DNA of 64,000 nt from Cyclotella cryptica (GCA_013187285.1 JABMIG010000006.1:1074695-1138694); one strand, 5' to 3'; shown: positions 50,789 through 61,978, numbered from the stretch's first letter. Made by a program: numbers and translations. Notes: a model not told the origin generated them from the letters alone.

Positions 50789-51268
50789 CCCTCGGAGCTA
50801 TACTTTCGCAAAAACAAGCAGTAGTATAGCTACTTCTGCTAAAACGAGCAGTAGGATAGCCCGTTTTGTAAAATCTCTGTGTTCTCATATTTGCCACATC
50901 AATCCAACCACACCGTTGAATTCCTTGCAAAGAAACGATCTGGATGCACCCTCATAACCAATCATAGTCATTTTCATCGCGATTTGACGAAGCATGTTGT
51001 TGGAAGACACTGTTCTTTCTCTCGAGATACGTGTACATGGAAATTGTTACATTCCATTTTAATTATTAAAGGTTAGAGTCAGAAAAAATAAATTTAGTTC
51101 CCTTAACCCCCCCGGCTTCCATGCGCTCCTTTCGTGCGCTCATATGAGCACATCCTCATAAAATAGCCTTAAAACCCGCTATACTTCTGCGAAACTAGCA
51201 GAAGTACACCGTATACTTCTTTTTTTAAGCAGTAGTATAGAGATTTAAGACTAATCTAGATTGGAGGG
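50789..51268. mobile_element. piggyBac-like MITE B (TTAA flanks)
   Basis: TTAA at 50785-50788 and 51269-51272. Ends CCCTCGG and (inverted) CCCTCCAATC. Near each end lie two hairpin-forming words from CTATACTTCTGC and its complement GCAGTAGTATAG, at about 50798-50858 and 51179-51241. 480 bp, no coding. The layout equals MITE A but the hairpin sequence is unrelated. Confidence 0.8.
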
Positions 51269-51298
51269 TTAAATAAAGTGAGCTTGCGCCGCACGCAT

Positions 51299-51336
51299 GG
51301 GCACGACTTTTATAGTGCTGTGCTTCACAATATTAA
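51299..51336 (+). repeat. Direct repeat right of MITE B
   Basis: Second copy of the 38-nt repeat at 50751-50788; also ends in TTAA. Confidence 0.9.
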
Positions 51337-52565
51337 GTAAAGCAAGCTTCGCTTGCACAATCATGGTAGGTTGAATTTAGATACTTTGATTATTTACCGC
51401 GATTCGGCAATATACTATGATACAACAGCCATTGCCAAATGAAAGAGTGATTTGGTCCACTCTGAGGCTATATCGGAACTTTCAGGGCTGATTGAGTGTT
51501 GAAAAGGCCATTTCTTTGCGTGGTCGCTTTGTTTCAAAAATGACCGCAATGGCTGTTGCAAGCGCGGGGGCACTTTTGGATCAAGTTCACTTGAGGATCA
51601 CTTGAAGTTCTTGAAAACGTGTTGGTCCAACCAGTATACCAAGTGAACCTATTACCATAACAAAATGAGATCAGAATACACTCTTAACAGAAGTGAGCAA
51701 AATGTACCAAAACTTCTTGGGAGGAACAATTCAATTTTGAGAATGAGGGCTTGAGAGGGGTCATTTGGTCATTTTAATCTGACATAGATATCTTGGGGGT
51801 CACGAATTTATGTAGTTTGAAGGTAACACAATATTGTACAGTTAAGAAGTGCCATTGATTGCAAACGTTAATACCTAGAAAGTACCCACTATTAAAGAGA
51901 ACAATAATATCTAAGCAGACATGCAGACAAATTTAGATATATTGTATACGTACGCACACATGAAGAAACGGTAACTACCCATGCATGTCAAACACAAAAA
52001 CAGAATATTTACAGGTAATGTTTTAGAAATATCGAGATGTTACCAATCTTGGCAAAAAGTGAAAAAAGTGGCTCACGACGAAGAAGAAGGGAAAAAATTC
52101 TCGATTAATGATAAACTAAGATTTTTCAAGAAAAAATCTTGATTATTTAGGCCCAACCTTGCACCCGAAGTTCTATTTTTACGTATAGTTTAGGTACAGG
52201 TACGTGAATCTCCGTCCTTACAACCGGAAAGTTTGCACAAACTTGAAGGGTAAAGTACGGGTAACAGGTTATGAGCGCAAAATCCACCAAAAAATGAACT
52301 TCATTCTGGGGTGAAATCGGAGCTCACCGCAAAACAAAATGATTACTGGGGTGCGGGTGTGTGACATTTTAGTGCCTGCAAGGATGGTGCACCCGTGGTT
52401 TTCTACACATTTTAAGTGTTGCAGTCAGACCATCACGCGTCAATTTTCGTAAGATTGTGCCATCTCAAATTCAACATTATAGATGACGTCACATTTTTTA
52501 GCTCAATGTATGTGAAAGAATCTATGATTTTGCTGTATCTCAAAAGATCAGTCGCATGTTCACTA
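51337..52565. other. Gene-free stretch
   Basis: No supported gene or element. Confidence 0.45.
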
Positions 52566-53114
52566 CCGTAAAACCCGGATTATAAGTGCACGCAAATGTA
52601 CAAAAGATACAATTCCGCGGAACTTATAATCTGGCGCAAGTCAGTGTTATTAACACGGTGGGTATCTGCATCACCTTTTTTTACTCTATTGTACCATACA
52701 GTACGGTTTCCCGTCAGATGAGACATTCTGTTGGGGGCTTGTCCACGTTTTTAGGAGGCTGCATTCCATGTTTCACGAGTGTGTGCACTCACAGCCCACT
52801 TTTATATCTCCCGAACTCGCACCATCTCAAACTACCACCTCCTTCTCCGATTCCACCTCCCTGTCCATCCATCTTCAATTCCTACCTGTGCAATGGCAGT
52901 CATCATTGCTGAGCTTTTTGATGTGTTTAAAGCTAAATGAAGGAACAACTAAAAATGTGTACCTTCTCTTTTGTAGCAGTGTTGATCCAGAAAATGTAGA
53001 GCGAAGAAAGAAGAGCTAAAGTAAATTGTGATTGCATGTAAAATAATTCATAAAATGTTGTCTCATTTAACTCGTAATTTGATTTCAAAAAATGGTACGT
53101 CCAGTCGAAGTTTG

Positions 53115-54335
53115 TGAGCAGCCTATACTGAACCTTCTGCTGATTTTGTTGACGCCCACGCCAGCGGCGCCCACGCTGTCGCTGTGTCAAGGTGTTCATA
53201 TACAATCAAGGAGAAATGCAAGTTAGTGCAAGCTATTAGCGCGCTTGCATCTAAAGGCGTTTCTATTTGCCAAGTACTTCCTTTATTTGGGTTACCCCAC
53301 CTGTACTATTACCACTTCAAAAAAGTGGTAAAAGTGGTTGACGACCTCAAAGCAAACACAGTTTTTGTGCCCTACAGGACTAACGGTACTGCCAGGAAGA
53401 TACATCCCGGTCAGCCAAGTTTTCTTGCCTCTGTCTGCAATGACTTGACACAATTTGTTGCTGCGACAAGAACACACAGTATTCAGGTCAGCAGCCACAT
53501 GGTTTGAGATGAAGCATCCCGCTTGCTACCAAACTTTATGTTGAAGAGCATAAAGCTCGTGAGAAGGCGGTGCTGCGTTTCATGAAGCAAATGGGCCTTA
53601 CTCATCATGCTGCAACGCACACTGCCCAAAAGGACTACCATGAGACCATGGAAGAGTCACGCCACTTCATCGAGATGATGAGGGACAAAGTGGCGGACAT
53701 GGATCCGGCACTGATCACCAACATGGATCAGACGCCGATCTCGTTTTTGTTTCATGCTGCCAAGACTCTTGAGAAGAAAAGGAGGAAAACGATCCATGTT
53801 CCTTCTTCTATCTCCGACACCAAGAGAGTCACGCTGGCTGCCACAGTTGATGCAAGCACCGGGATACTGCCGCCAATGCTCATCTTCAAAGACACGGCGA
53901 CTGGACGCATCGCACATGAGTTCGCGACATACCCAGTGAAGGACATTACGCGTGCCAGAAAAAAGCGTGGATGGACGAGGAAATGATGGAGAAATGGATC
54001 GACGACGTACTGATCCCTTGGCAAAATGAGAAGGGACCAGATGTTATCCCAATCCTGATTCTCGATGCATACCGCACATGATGGGAAACATCGTGAACCG
54101 GATTCAATCACGTATTTGTGCCAGCCTGTTGACGTTGGAATCAACAAGTCCATCAAGTCGAGAATGCGTGAGAAGTGAGAGGACTGGATGGTTGCAGGAG
54201 AAGGCATTGAAAATGGCGTCGTGAAGGAGCCGACGAGGCAGTTGGTGGCAGAATGGGCCGTTGAGGTGTACAAGAACCTCCCTGCGCAGACAGTAAGAAA
54301 TGCATGGATGAAGAGCGGGTTTGAATGGTTTTAAA
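53115..54335 (+). pseudogene. pogo-like DDE transposase, decayed
   Basis: The N-terminal third has a psq/CENP-B-type HTH (YTIKEKCKLVQAISALASKG) and a basic linker. The catalytic part reads ITNMDQTPISF around the first Asp, VTLAATVDASTGILPPMLIF, then ILILDAY around the second Asp, and QPVDVGINKSIKSRMR, the pogo-family third-site region. At least three frame or stop problems separate these blocks: near 53508-53530, near 53985, and near 54079 just after LDAY. The protein is therefore not made intact. The family cuts at TA dinucleotides. Confidence 0.85.
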
Positions 54336-54411
54336 TAACTTGATTATGTGTGTTTAGCGAGACTTGATAAACTAATTAATCTGTTAGTTTAGAAAAGAAC
54401 TATGGAGAAAA

Positions 54412-54828
54412 CTATTCAACCATCTTAATCCACCCATACGCGTACCCGCGGTTGTGACGGAAAAGACGGCGAATTGCGCGATTTTTGTGGTCAGACGTAA
54501 AGACTTCCACAACACAAACAACCGAGCCGTTCACCCATGCAGCATTCCCACCGGCCGCGACCTCCCTGGCAACAAAACAGACACGACAACCATCCGTGCC
54601 ATCACCATTAATGGTGTAACACGCCAACTCTTGGGGTGCTGTCATCCGCAAGCGCAGGCGCATGTCAACCCCACCATCCTCTCTATTGAGGACTAGAATG
54701 TTGTCACATCCAAATGGATGTACATCGCAACTATGCCCATTGTTGCAGGGCAAGAAACCAACAAGGACGATGTGATTCATCATGCGAAAGTGTGTTGTGT
54801 GTTTTTTGTAGTGGAGAATCATGTGCAT
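54412..54828 (-). CDS. Antisense 138-codon reading frame inside the pogo element
   Basis: Convergent with the transposase and about 80 bp from its end. It is intact, with balanced composition: DVHPFGCDNILVLN, MRLRLRMTAPQELACYTING, DGCRVCFVAREVAAGG, then NRAIRRLFRHNRGYAYGWI. No family is recognised. It may be a second element-encoded protein, a captured host fragment or chance. Protein-like composition and survival beside a dead transposase favour a real former gene. Confidence 0.45.
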   Translation of the reverse strand: MHMILHYKKHTTHFRMMNHIVLVGFLPCNNGHSCDVHPFGCDNILVLNREDGGVDMRLRLRMTAPQELACYTINGDGTDGCRVCFVAREVAAGGNAAWVNGSVVCVVEVFTSDHKNRAIRRLFRHNRGYAYGWIKMVE

Positions 54829-55127
54829 TTTTCGGGTTTTTGGTGTATCTCAGCAACCAGCCGGAGTTACTGGGAGCTCCACATATGGGCGTGCTGCTCG
54901 TGAGACGGAGAAACGTTCTATGTGTTCTCCATGAACTTAGCTAGGGTGGAACACCTAGAAACAGCCAATGTACATGGAATTTGCTCCGTGTGAACTTACA
55001 CACTGGCGGCACTTATAATCCGGGTTTTACGGTGTAGTAATAATATTATGTGGTACCAGCACTCCCATTCGCGTGTGTGTATAGTACGCGAACTGTGAGG
55101 AAGGAAAACACGAAAAGGCACACAGAC

Positions 55128-55141
55128 TGAGGTTGAGGGAA
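55128..55141 (+). repeat. Dispersed 14-mer TGAGGTTGAGGGAA, copy 1
   Basis: Same-strand copy at 55917-55930; inverted copies at 58575-58588 and 58702-58715. Copies 1 and 2 share the longer context GGGAAG--AGCAAAATAGT. Confidence 0.8.
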
Positions 55142-55427
55142 GCTAGCAAAATAGTAATGTAGGATATGTATTATTGTATGGCATCATTTCACTATTTTTA
55201 ATTGATAAGACAATTGTAACAGATAACTTTATTTTTCACAAAAGTTCTTTTCAATTACTGGAAAAAATGTGAAAAATATACTTAGATCAAGAAAAAGCCT
55301 TATGTAGGAACAATACAATAATCATAATATGTTGGTTTATTGAAAATGATCTGGTTGAAAATAAAAAAAATCTTTGAAAATCCCATCGAACATAAGCACA
55401 ACCGCTCCATGACGAAACAATATCGCC

Positions 55428-55790
55428 TTTTTCGGAAATAGCCTTATAACTCTGAAATGGCTTATCTCTCGGAATAGCGCTATAAATAAGACCATTTCCG
55501 ATGAATAAGCTTATACCCGAGGAATATGCTTATTCCCGAGGAATAAGCTTATTCGAGGAATAAGCTTATTCCCGAGGAATAAGCTTATTCCCGAGATTTA
55601 CATGACTAAGTACTATTCCTATGTAGACATGCTTCTTATTTCCGAGAGATAAGGCTATAACCGAGAGATAAGGCTATAAACGAGAGATAAGGCTATAACC
55701 GAGAAATAAGACTATAACCGAGACTCGGCTATAGTCTTATTCCTCGGTTATTGCCTTATCTCTCGGAAATAGAAATAAGCTTATTCTTGT
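55428..55790. repeat. Palindromic-word array 1 around a shared core
   Basis: Left arm: about five units of GAATAAGCTTATTC(CC)GAG, themselves palindromes. Core: 61 nt at 55593-55653. Right arm: four to five units of GAGAGATAAGGCTATAACC, then an inverted return (ACTCGGCTATAGTC). The core matches array 2. No coding. Confidence 0.85.
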
Positions 55791-57077
55791 TCAAAAATTT
55801 GCATTACTTCGATAGTACTAATGTAAATATTCATTACCTAATATTGAAGACCTTGCGCAATTCGTGTTGTCGTCAAAATTCAAACACAAATGCGAATTAT
55901 CTGTTCTCTGTTCAAGTGAGGTTGAGGGAAGTCAGCAAAATAGTCTTCATGGAACAATATTTTTATGTGACAAATTACATATATAATGATAGATTCTCCT
56001 GTTTTCATGAAATGAATATGTAGTTCAGACAAGTGAGGTTCTTTTTCCATTCTGAACATGAGGGTGACTGGGAGACTTATTGTTAGCTGATAAATATTTG
56101 ACCTATCTCTTGAAAATGAAGTTAAATCATTAAATGAATGATATTAACTTGGCTGAAAATTTCTATTCTTGTTGAAAAGGACTGCATATATGCTGTTGAA
56201 TCTTTTGGTAGACAGTGGCAAAGTCAATCTGATGCCCGCTCTAAAAAGATATGAAATGAAAGCTGGGTGTGTGCAAAAATGCAGCTGCTAACATTTTAGA
56301 TAGACGTGATATTAACTTCAAAAAATGGTATAAAATATGTCACACATTTTATCACACAGCTTAAAGTCATACTGTCATTCCTTCATAATTTGTACTTTTG
56401 TTCTGTCATGATGATAACATGTGCCTACTGAACTTAACATTACACACTGAGCAGCCGTAGGCTAGGACCCTCACGAAAAGTGTTGCATATCTATTCACTG
56501 GATACCCCTATCAAAAGTCTTTCAAGTAAATTTAAGGTTTATATGTAACAACCCAGCCAACAGTCTGCATGCAGACCCGATACAATCTTTCGTCCACTCA
56601 TGATCCACATGACTGGTTTGCCTTTTTCAAGTTGACAGTTTTATGTGAAGACCTGGTTCGTGTCCAGTAAAAATACATCATTTTAATATAAACTTAATTG
56701 ATAATGGGGGTTAATTGCACCAGGAATCAGCTATGCCATACCAATTGAGAAAGTGGGGGGCAGGTTTGAGTGTGCATTTTTTAAATGCACCACTACTATG
56801 AATGCAAATGATTCCTAGACCTAGTTGTTTGAAAGTGTAGAACTCACATCATACTATGCCTAAATATGATATCTGATGTATAGAGATGTTGTAATAGTGT
56901 CTAGTAAGATTGGCTTGTTATTTTTTGTTGTTGAGAAGGTGCAGTGTAGATGTAAAGTATTGTGCAACACCATATCATGGTAGAAGATATGGCAATACCA
57001 AACTAAAAACTACCCCTGCTTAAAAAAACTCGTATTATTTAATGAAGTACCAGCTCCATTACCAAGGTCCATATAAT
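55791..57077. other. Gene-free stretch
   Basis: No supported gene. The second copy of TGAGGTTGAGGGAA lies at 55917-55930. Confidence 0.45.
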
Positions 57078-57425
57078 AAATAGCCTATAAAATAGCCTAT
57101 TATTTCTCGAAAATGGCCTATTTTTCGAAAATAGGCTATTTCTCGATTATATGCTATTTCTCGAAAATAGCTTATTATATAGGCTATTTTCGAGATATAG
57201 CCTATAATCGAAAAATAAGCTATTTTCGAGATGCACGTGTCGGATTACTGTTCCTACGTAAACAAGATTGTTATTTTCGAGAAATAGGCCATTTTCGAGA
57301 AATAAGCTATTTTCGAGTTTCGAATATAGGCTATTTTTAGAATATATGCTATTTCTCGAATATAGCCTATTTCTCGAATATTGCAAATAAATTTCTCAAA
57401 TATAGCGCATTCAACGGATATAGAC
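57078..57425. repeat. Palindromic-word array 2 around a shared core
   Basis: Units of TTTCTCGAAAATAGCCTAT type in both orientations flank a 61-nt core at 57228-57288 that aligns base for base with 55593-55653. The 75-codon frame over it is an artefact of repetition. Confidence 0.85.
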
Positions 57426-58932
57426 TATCTCTTTCTAAGCCAATCGTCGCCAATTAATCGTGTAGCGAGTCGTGAAAGAACTGAGCGCTCGCGAAACTGC
57501 GCGTGCTATTGTACGATCGTGTTGTTCGGTACCTCGATCAATCGTGCTAATTGGTTTGAACGTAAATATATATGGTAGATATTATTGCGCTATGAGCTGT
57601 AGGAGGTATGGTATGGTACTTGTGTGTGCTTTAACTTCTTAGAGGTCTACTCTACGGTAGATACCATAGACATAAATTCTAATAAGACACCACAAGAATA
57701 ATATCATAAGACACCACATACATAATCATAACATAGTGTATGTTCAAGACAATGAAGTCACCAAAAGGAAATGAAAAATAAAACCAGGAGGCAACGAAAG
57801 TTGTTATCAATTGCTTCATGACAGGGAAAGAGAACATGATAGAAAATGGTGTGCAGAGGGAATGATCTGGAATGTGCAGCATTCCCATACAATTATCATT
57901 TTTGCTAGAGAAGTTTATTTCTGGGATAATACTCTAAATATGCATCATGGTTTGGTTGAGTAGTGACAGTGGGTTTTGGTTGAACAATCTTTCTCACAGT
58001 GGTCATCATGTACCTCTAAGGACTATTTCGCTTCATGAAAAAATAGCAGCAACCCTTAGAAAAAAATATAATCAGAAAAACTATTTCAAACTTATTCATG
58101 AGAAATAACCTTACTGTATGCATGTATTCAAGACAAAACAGTATTTTAAACGATATACAGGAAAGATACCATTCCTATTCCTACTGGTGACGTGATCTGA
58201 CTTGATGCCATTTTCAACAGTCATATGATTTTCAAGAGATGATGTGAAAAGTAGCCTCAATTGTTATTAAATATTGCTGTTGTTTAAAATTTGTTACAAA
58301 TTTCTAATTTCTTTTCAAAGCTGCTTGATTTCAGTCCGTATTACCCCTTACAAATGTTGACATCTTGTACATTAAGTCTTTGTTTTGTTGACAAATCTAC
58401 AAATGAGAATGCACTATTTAACTTGAAAGGGCTTTCTGCTCCTCATTGACTGTTTCTCAAAGTCCAGTGAGATCTGGTAATAATGGGGCTCATTTTGTTG
58501 ACAGAAGCTTCCTAAACATTTTAATCAACCAACATCATTTCTTTATTTGTGCTTATGCTTGGTTGTATTATAGTTTCCCTCAACCTCAGTCGTCAATCCT
58601 ACGTATGTAATGTTCGTCTCTCACAAAATCCAGTACAGCTGGCGAAATTGGAGGGACGTTGTATACCGTACCTAAGTTTTGTTCATCAACTATTGCACAG
58701 TTTCCCTCAACCTCACTCGGGATTCTAGAAAATAAGCTGAACTTCGGGTACGGGTATGGTACCGGTAACTGTAAGGTTGAATGATATTTTGACGAGAATC
58801 CCTTTCTTTTTGTTACAAAAGGGGCTCATAAGGGGGTGCGGCAGTACAATACCTGGCACTACGACAGTAACCTCTTTAGATCTCACACAGAAAATCCCAC
58901 AACTCTCCGAAGCCACTCTCAACAATAATGAA
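57426..58932. other. Gene-free stretch and upstream region of the GH19-like gene
   Basis: No supported gene. Inverted copies of the 14-mer end at 58588 and 58715. An upstream in-frame ATG at 58756 exists, but the signal peptide supports the start at 58933. Confidence 0.5.
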
Positions 58933-60803
58933 ATGCTTCGATCAAACAGCATTCGTCGACACTTCTCTCTATATCACCGAACTACCATTATAGCTGTTAT
59001 CAACTGTTTCATCTGTACCAGTGTTGCTACCCTTACCTCTCACGTCCGCGCACAAAATCAACTCGATCAATCTAACTACTTCGATACGTTCGACGAAGTG
59101 AAGGCTTGGCTTGATTCCAAACAAAGCAAACTCGAAAACAGCGTGTTCCTTTCTTATGATTCCAATGGCGATCCATACAACAGCAGCTGGTACAAATACG
59201 ATGATTTTGTGAGAGTTTTCGAATCACTATCCGTTGCTGGGTTAGGGGGAGGAGACGACGAACTCCGCTTCTACACCGGTGCTGATGGCAAGGGGTCAAT
59301 TTACGGTCTCATCAATATTGCTGCATTCTTGGCTCATGCCATGACAGTATCGATCCAATACGATGTATGTGATGAATTCAACGACGATGATTTGGCTACA
59401 GGTGATATGAAACTTAGTTGAATGTGTGTCATTCTTTGATTGATTCACGGAAATCTCACTGTATTGAAATTCTACATTGCGTTTTCGCAGTGGGTCAATT
59501 CGCCATAAGTAATAGCTGTAAGTCAAAGACAGTCACTTCTATATTTTACTTAACCGATATCACACTAAACTCTACTGCATTGCATGAAGGCGGTCAGTGG
59601 GGTAGAAATTATCAAGATGAAATTTGCACGGGGAAATCTTCCTCCATGACGTGTGCCGTGGATGTCAACGCTACTATAACAGCAGTTTCTTTGTTTAAGA
59701 ATGATAACAATACTCCTCCTGCATTCTCGTGCGGGCCAAAAACAAATGCAACTGACTACACAGGATATTGGGACTCTGAAAATGGCGTAATCGTGAACAG
59801 TGCTTTTTCCAATCGGTATGGAAGAATTGACATCGAGGGATGCTGTTGGTGGGGAAGGGGTGTATTGTTGACTCGTGGAACGTGTCAATTTGGACGAATC
59901 AACCACTATCTGGGTATTAATGCTGGTGCTCAGGGTTTTCTGAATTTTTATGACGTTGACTTTTGCGCATATCCTGAAGTAGTCTGCCAAAGTCAGTATT
60001 CAAAGGATCTTCGCTGGGCAGTGGGCTATTTCGAATGGATTGATCGTGTGCAGACATTTAACGACACCGCAAGTTATCTCGAAGAGCTCGAAGAGTTTGT
60101 GGAGAGCAGGTTAAATGATACAAATGCTGCTCTATTTATAGATACGGTTGGGATCGCGCTCCCTGTAAGCTGTTCTGGAGATAGCTTGATGTGTTCTTCT
60201 GAAGAAGACCGAAGACTTGCAGACAAAAGGAGAAAAAATTTCATGACATTGGTGTACGACGTTTTGGCTTTACACGATCTCCTTCCAGAGCTGTTAACAA
60301 CAACTGTAGCAACAGCATCTGTTGGAGAATCATCTGGTATCATCAGCGATACAGGTGACGGTCTTTTGACGCAACCTACAAATTTTTCCCTGCTGACACC
60401 TGCAGTGGATAGCGAAACAGATTTGTGGTATCCAACGTATAGCGCAGACAATTTTGAATCTGGGATTTGTGTTAATTCATTACCAATCCCAAAGAATGTA
60501 TCGACGTTCCAGTCAGAGCTTGAATGTTGTGTTAAGTTTTTCAATTTTCAAATTGAGGGATATTGTTTGAAGCAGCTGCCGAGTCCACCTGCAATTCCTC
60601 CTTGGATAGACTCTGTTCAGAGAAATCCATCGAAGCACCCTACACCACAGCCTGATCTCCCGACACAGTCGCCAACATTTGAACCAACGTATGTCGAAAC
60701 AGAACTTGTCACTCTTCCATCCAGTGCATTTGAAAGGAAACTTATTTTACTGACAATATTTCTTTTCCAGTCACATTTATTGATGACAACTATTTTTTGT
60801 TAG
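58933..60803 (+). CDS. Secreted GH19 chitinase-like protein (2 exons)
   Basis: Exons 58933-59401 and 59491-60803 with an 89-nt GT-AG intron give 593 residues. A signal peptide of about 34 residues has the hydrophobic core TTIIAVINCFICTSVA. The GH19-like domain covers about residues 60-400: YGLINIAAFLAHAM, IQYDVCDEF, the hallmark GCCWWGRGVLLTRGTCQFGR near residue 273, and an NHYLG region. A Cys-rich tail follows, with WYPTYS...C near the start, ECCVKFFNF and C further on. It is a pattern I recall as common in diatom secreted proteins. A Pro/Thr linker and a hydrophobic C-terminus suggest membrane or GPI anchoring. GH19 enzymes cleave chitin or related glycans. Whether this one is active is unclear, since I cannot place both catalytic Glu. 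Start 58933 was chosen for the signal peptide. Confidence 0.85.
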
Positions 60804-60856
60804 CATTCCTTTCAACTATCACGAATCCATAAAGTTTTCGACTGTCAAGTCAGTTA

Positions 60857-61978
60857 CTATCGTATTGTACCATTTAAAAATGCAACCGCCTTTACGTGAC
60901 CATTTGTATCGTAACATCGCATTGTTGACTTCGCGCATTTAGTCTGCATACACACTCCCAGCATCGCAATATTAAAGCCATTATCAATCAAATCACCAAA
61001 TATTCTGCATGAATCGCTAGAAATAATTTCTACTTGAACCAATCCAATGACTGATCGACTAGCTTGAGGTTGTGAAGATTCATTGCTGGTTGGTTCATCA
61101 CCCGTATCATCACTTTTGAACGTTGTTCTCTCCCACTTGGCCCTCGCTAAAGACCACACCTGACCATGACTTGGCATTCGAACTCTCTGCATAGATCTCC
61201 AAGTTATTTCAGGTATTTCTGTTGGATTCGTGTCCACGAATTGCTCTGAAGAAATTTTCAGAACGGAAATCGATGGCCGCACAAGTTCCAGAGCTGGTGA
61301 ATTCGAGAGCTTTGTCGGGCCAGAGACGACATCAACATCCGAATTCCCCTCAAATTTCTTCCGTGCATCTGATAAAGAATCCATTGTTGCCGACAGCCAT
61401 AGACGATGATTACCAAACGACAGTGATGCCATGCAAAGTCCTGAATCGACCATATCGTCGGAGTCCGTATTTCTTTCGGATTCCCACGCTTCCGGACCGG
61501 CACTGTAGGAACCGTCGTCTGTGTAGACAAATCCTCCATCAGCTCGGTTGTGATATGTTCGCTGTTCCTGATCGACATCACTTGATTCGGGAAACAAGAG
61601 GGAAAGTGGCAATTCTCTAATACCCTGAATGGCCCCACCGCATGATCTCATGACTTCTTCCACCTCGTAACTCACTGTCGAAACATCAACGTCGGCGGAC
61701 TCAGATCGAGTAACAGGAGTCCACGGTCCAACAATGCAACTTGCAAAGTCGTCGAATCTCGGCTGAGCACATGGTTTCCATTGTGAGGACGTTGACTGCA
61801 AGTCGCGGCTACATGAAACTTTAAGGGTTGGATAAGGCGTCTGCCGGCATGTAGAGCGCACGCTTGAGAAAGAAAACACTTCTGTCGAAATCAATGCCAA
61901 CGCGTAGGATGTTGAGACTATGCGTGGTTTACAAAATGGAGGGCGAGAAAGCTTCATTGCTAACGTAATCAAGAACAC
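60857..61978 (-). CDS. Conserved algal protein, probably plastid-targeted
   Basis: Single exon, 373 codons, convergent with the GH19-like gene (53 bp apart). A second Met at 61957 is an equally good start. The N-terminus has a signal-like segment (STSYALALISTEVFS) followed by FSSVRST, which resembles the cleavage-plus-Phe pattern of bipartite plastid leaders. The body has FASCIVGPWTPVTRS, VEEVMRSCGGAIQGIREL, TYHNRADGGFVYTDDGSYS and CMASLSFGNHRLWLS, then a lower-complexity middle and a C-terminal VGLVQVEIISSD-like strand. I take it for a conserved soluble protein but cannot name the family. Intact and probably expressed. Confidence 0.75.
   Translation of the reverse strand: MFLITLAMKLSRPPFCKPRIVSTSYALALISTEVFSFSSVRSTCRQTPYPTLKVSCSRDLQSTSSQWKPCAQPRFDDFASCIVGPWTPVTRSESADVDVSTVSYEVEEVMRSCGGAIQGIRELPLSLLFPESSDVDQEQRTYHNRADGGFVYTDDGSYSAGPEAWESERNTDSDDMVDSGLCMASLSFGNHRLWLSATMDSLSDARKKFEGNSDVDVVSGPTKLSNSPALELVRPSISVLKISSEQFVDTNPTEIPEITWRSMQRVRMPSHGQVWSLARAKWERTTFKSDDTGDEPTSNESSQPQASRSVIGLVQVEIISSDSCRIFGDLIDNGFNIAMLGVCMQTKCAKSTMRCYDTNGHVKAVAFLNGTIR

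Larger units (their letters stand above)
52566..55034 (+). mobile_element. pogo/Tigger-like DNA transposon (Tc1/mariner superfamily)
   Basis: Inverted ends of about 23 nt, CCGTAAAACCCGGATTATAA then GTGC on the left and the inverse ending at 55032. TA is at 52564-52565 and 55035-55036; the right end has two extra bases, CA in its own sense, which the left has probably lost. Inside are a decayed transposase (+) and a convergent second reading frame (-). The length of 2.47 kb suits an autonomous pogo element. Confidence 0.88.

Noticed and set aside
57113-57340. 75-codon Tyr/Phe-rich frame
   Set aside because: Produced by the palindromic-word array; not a gene.
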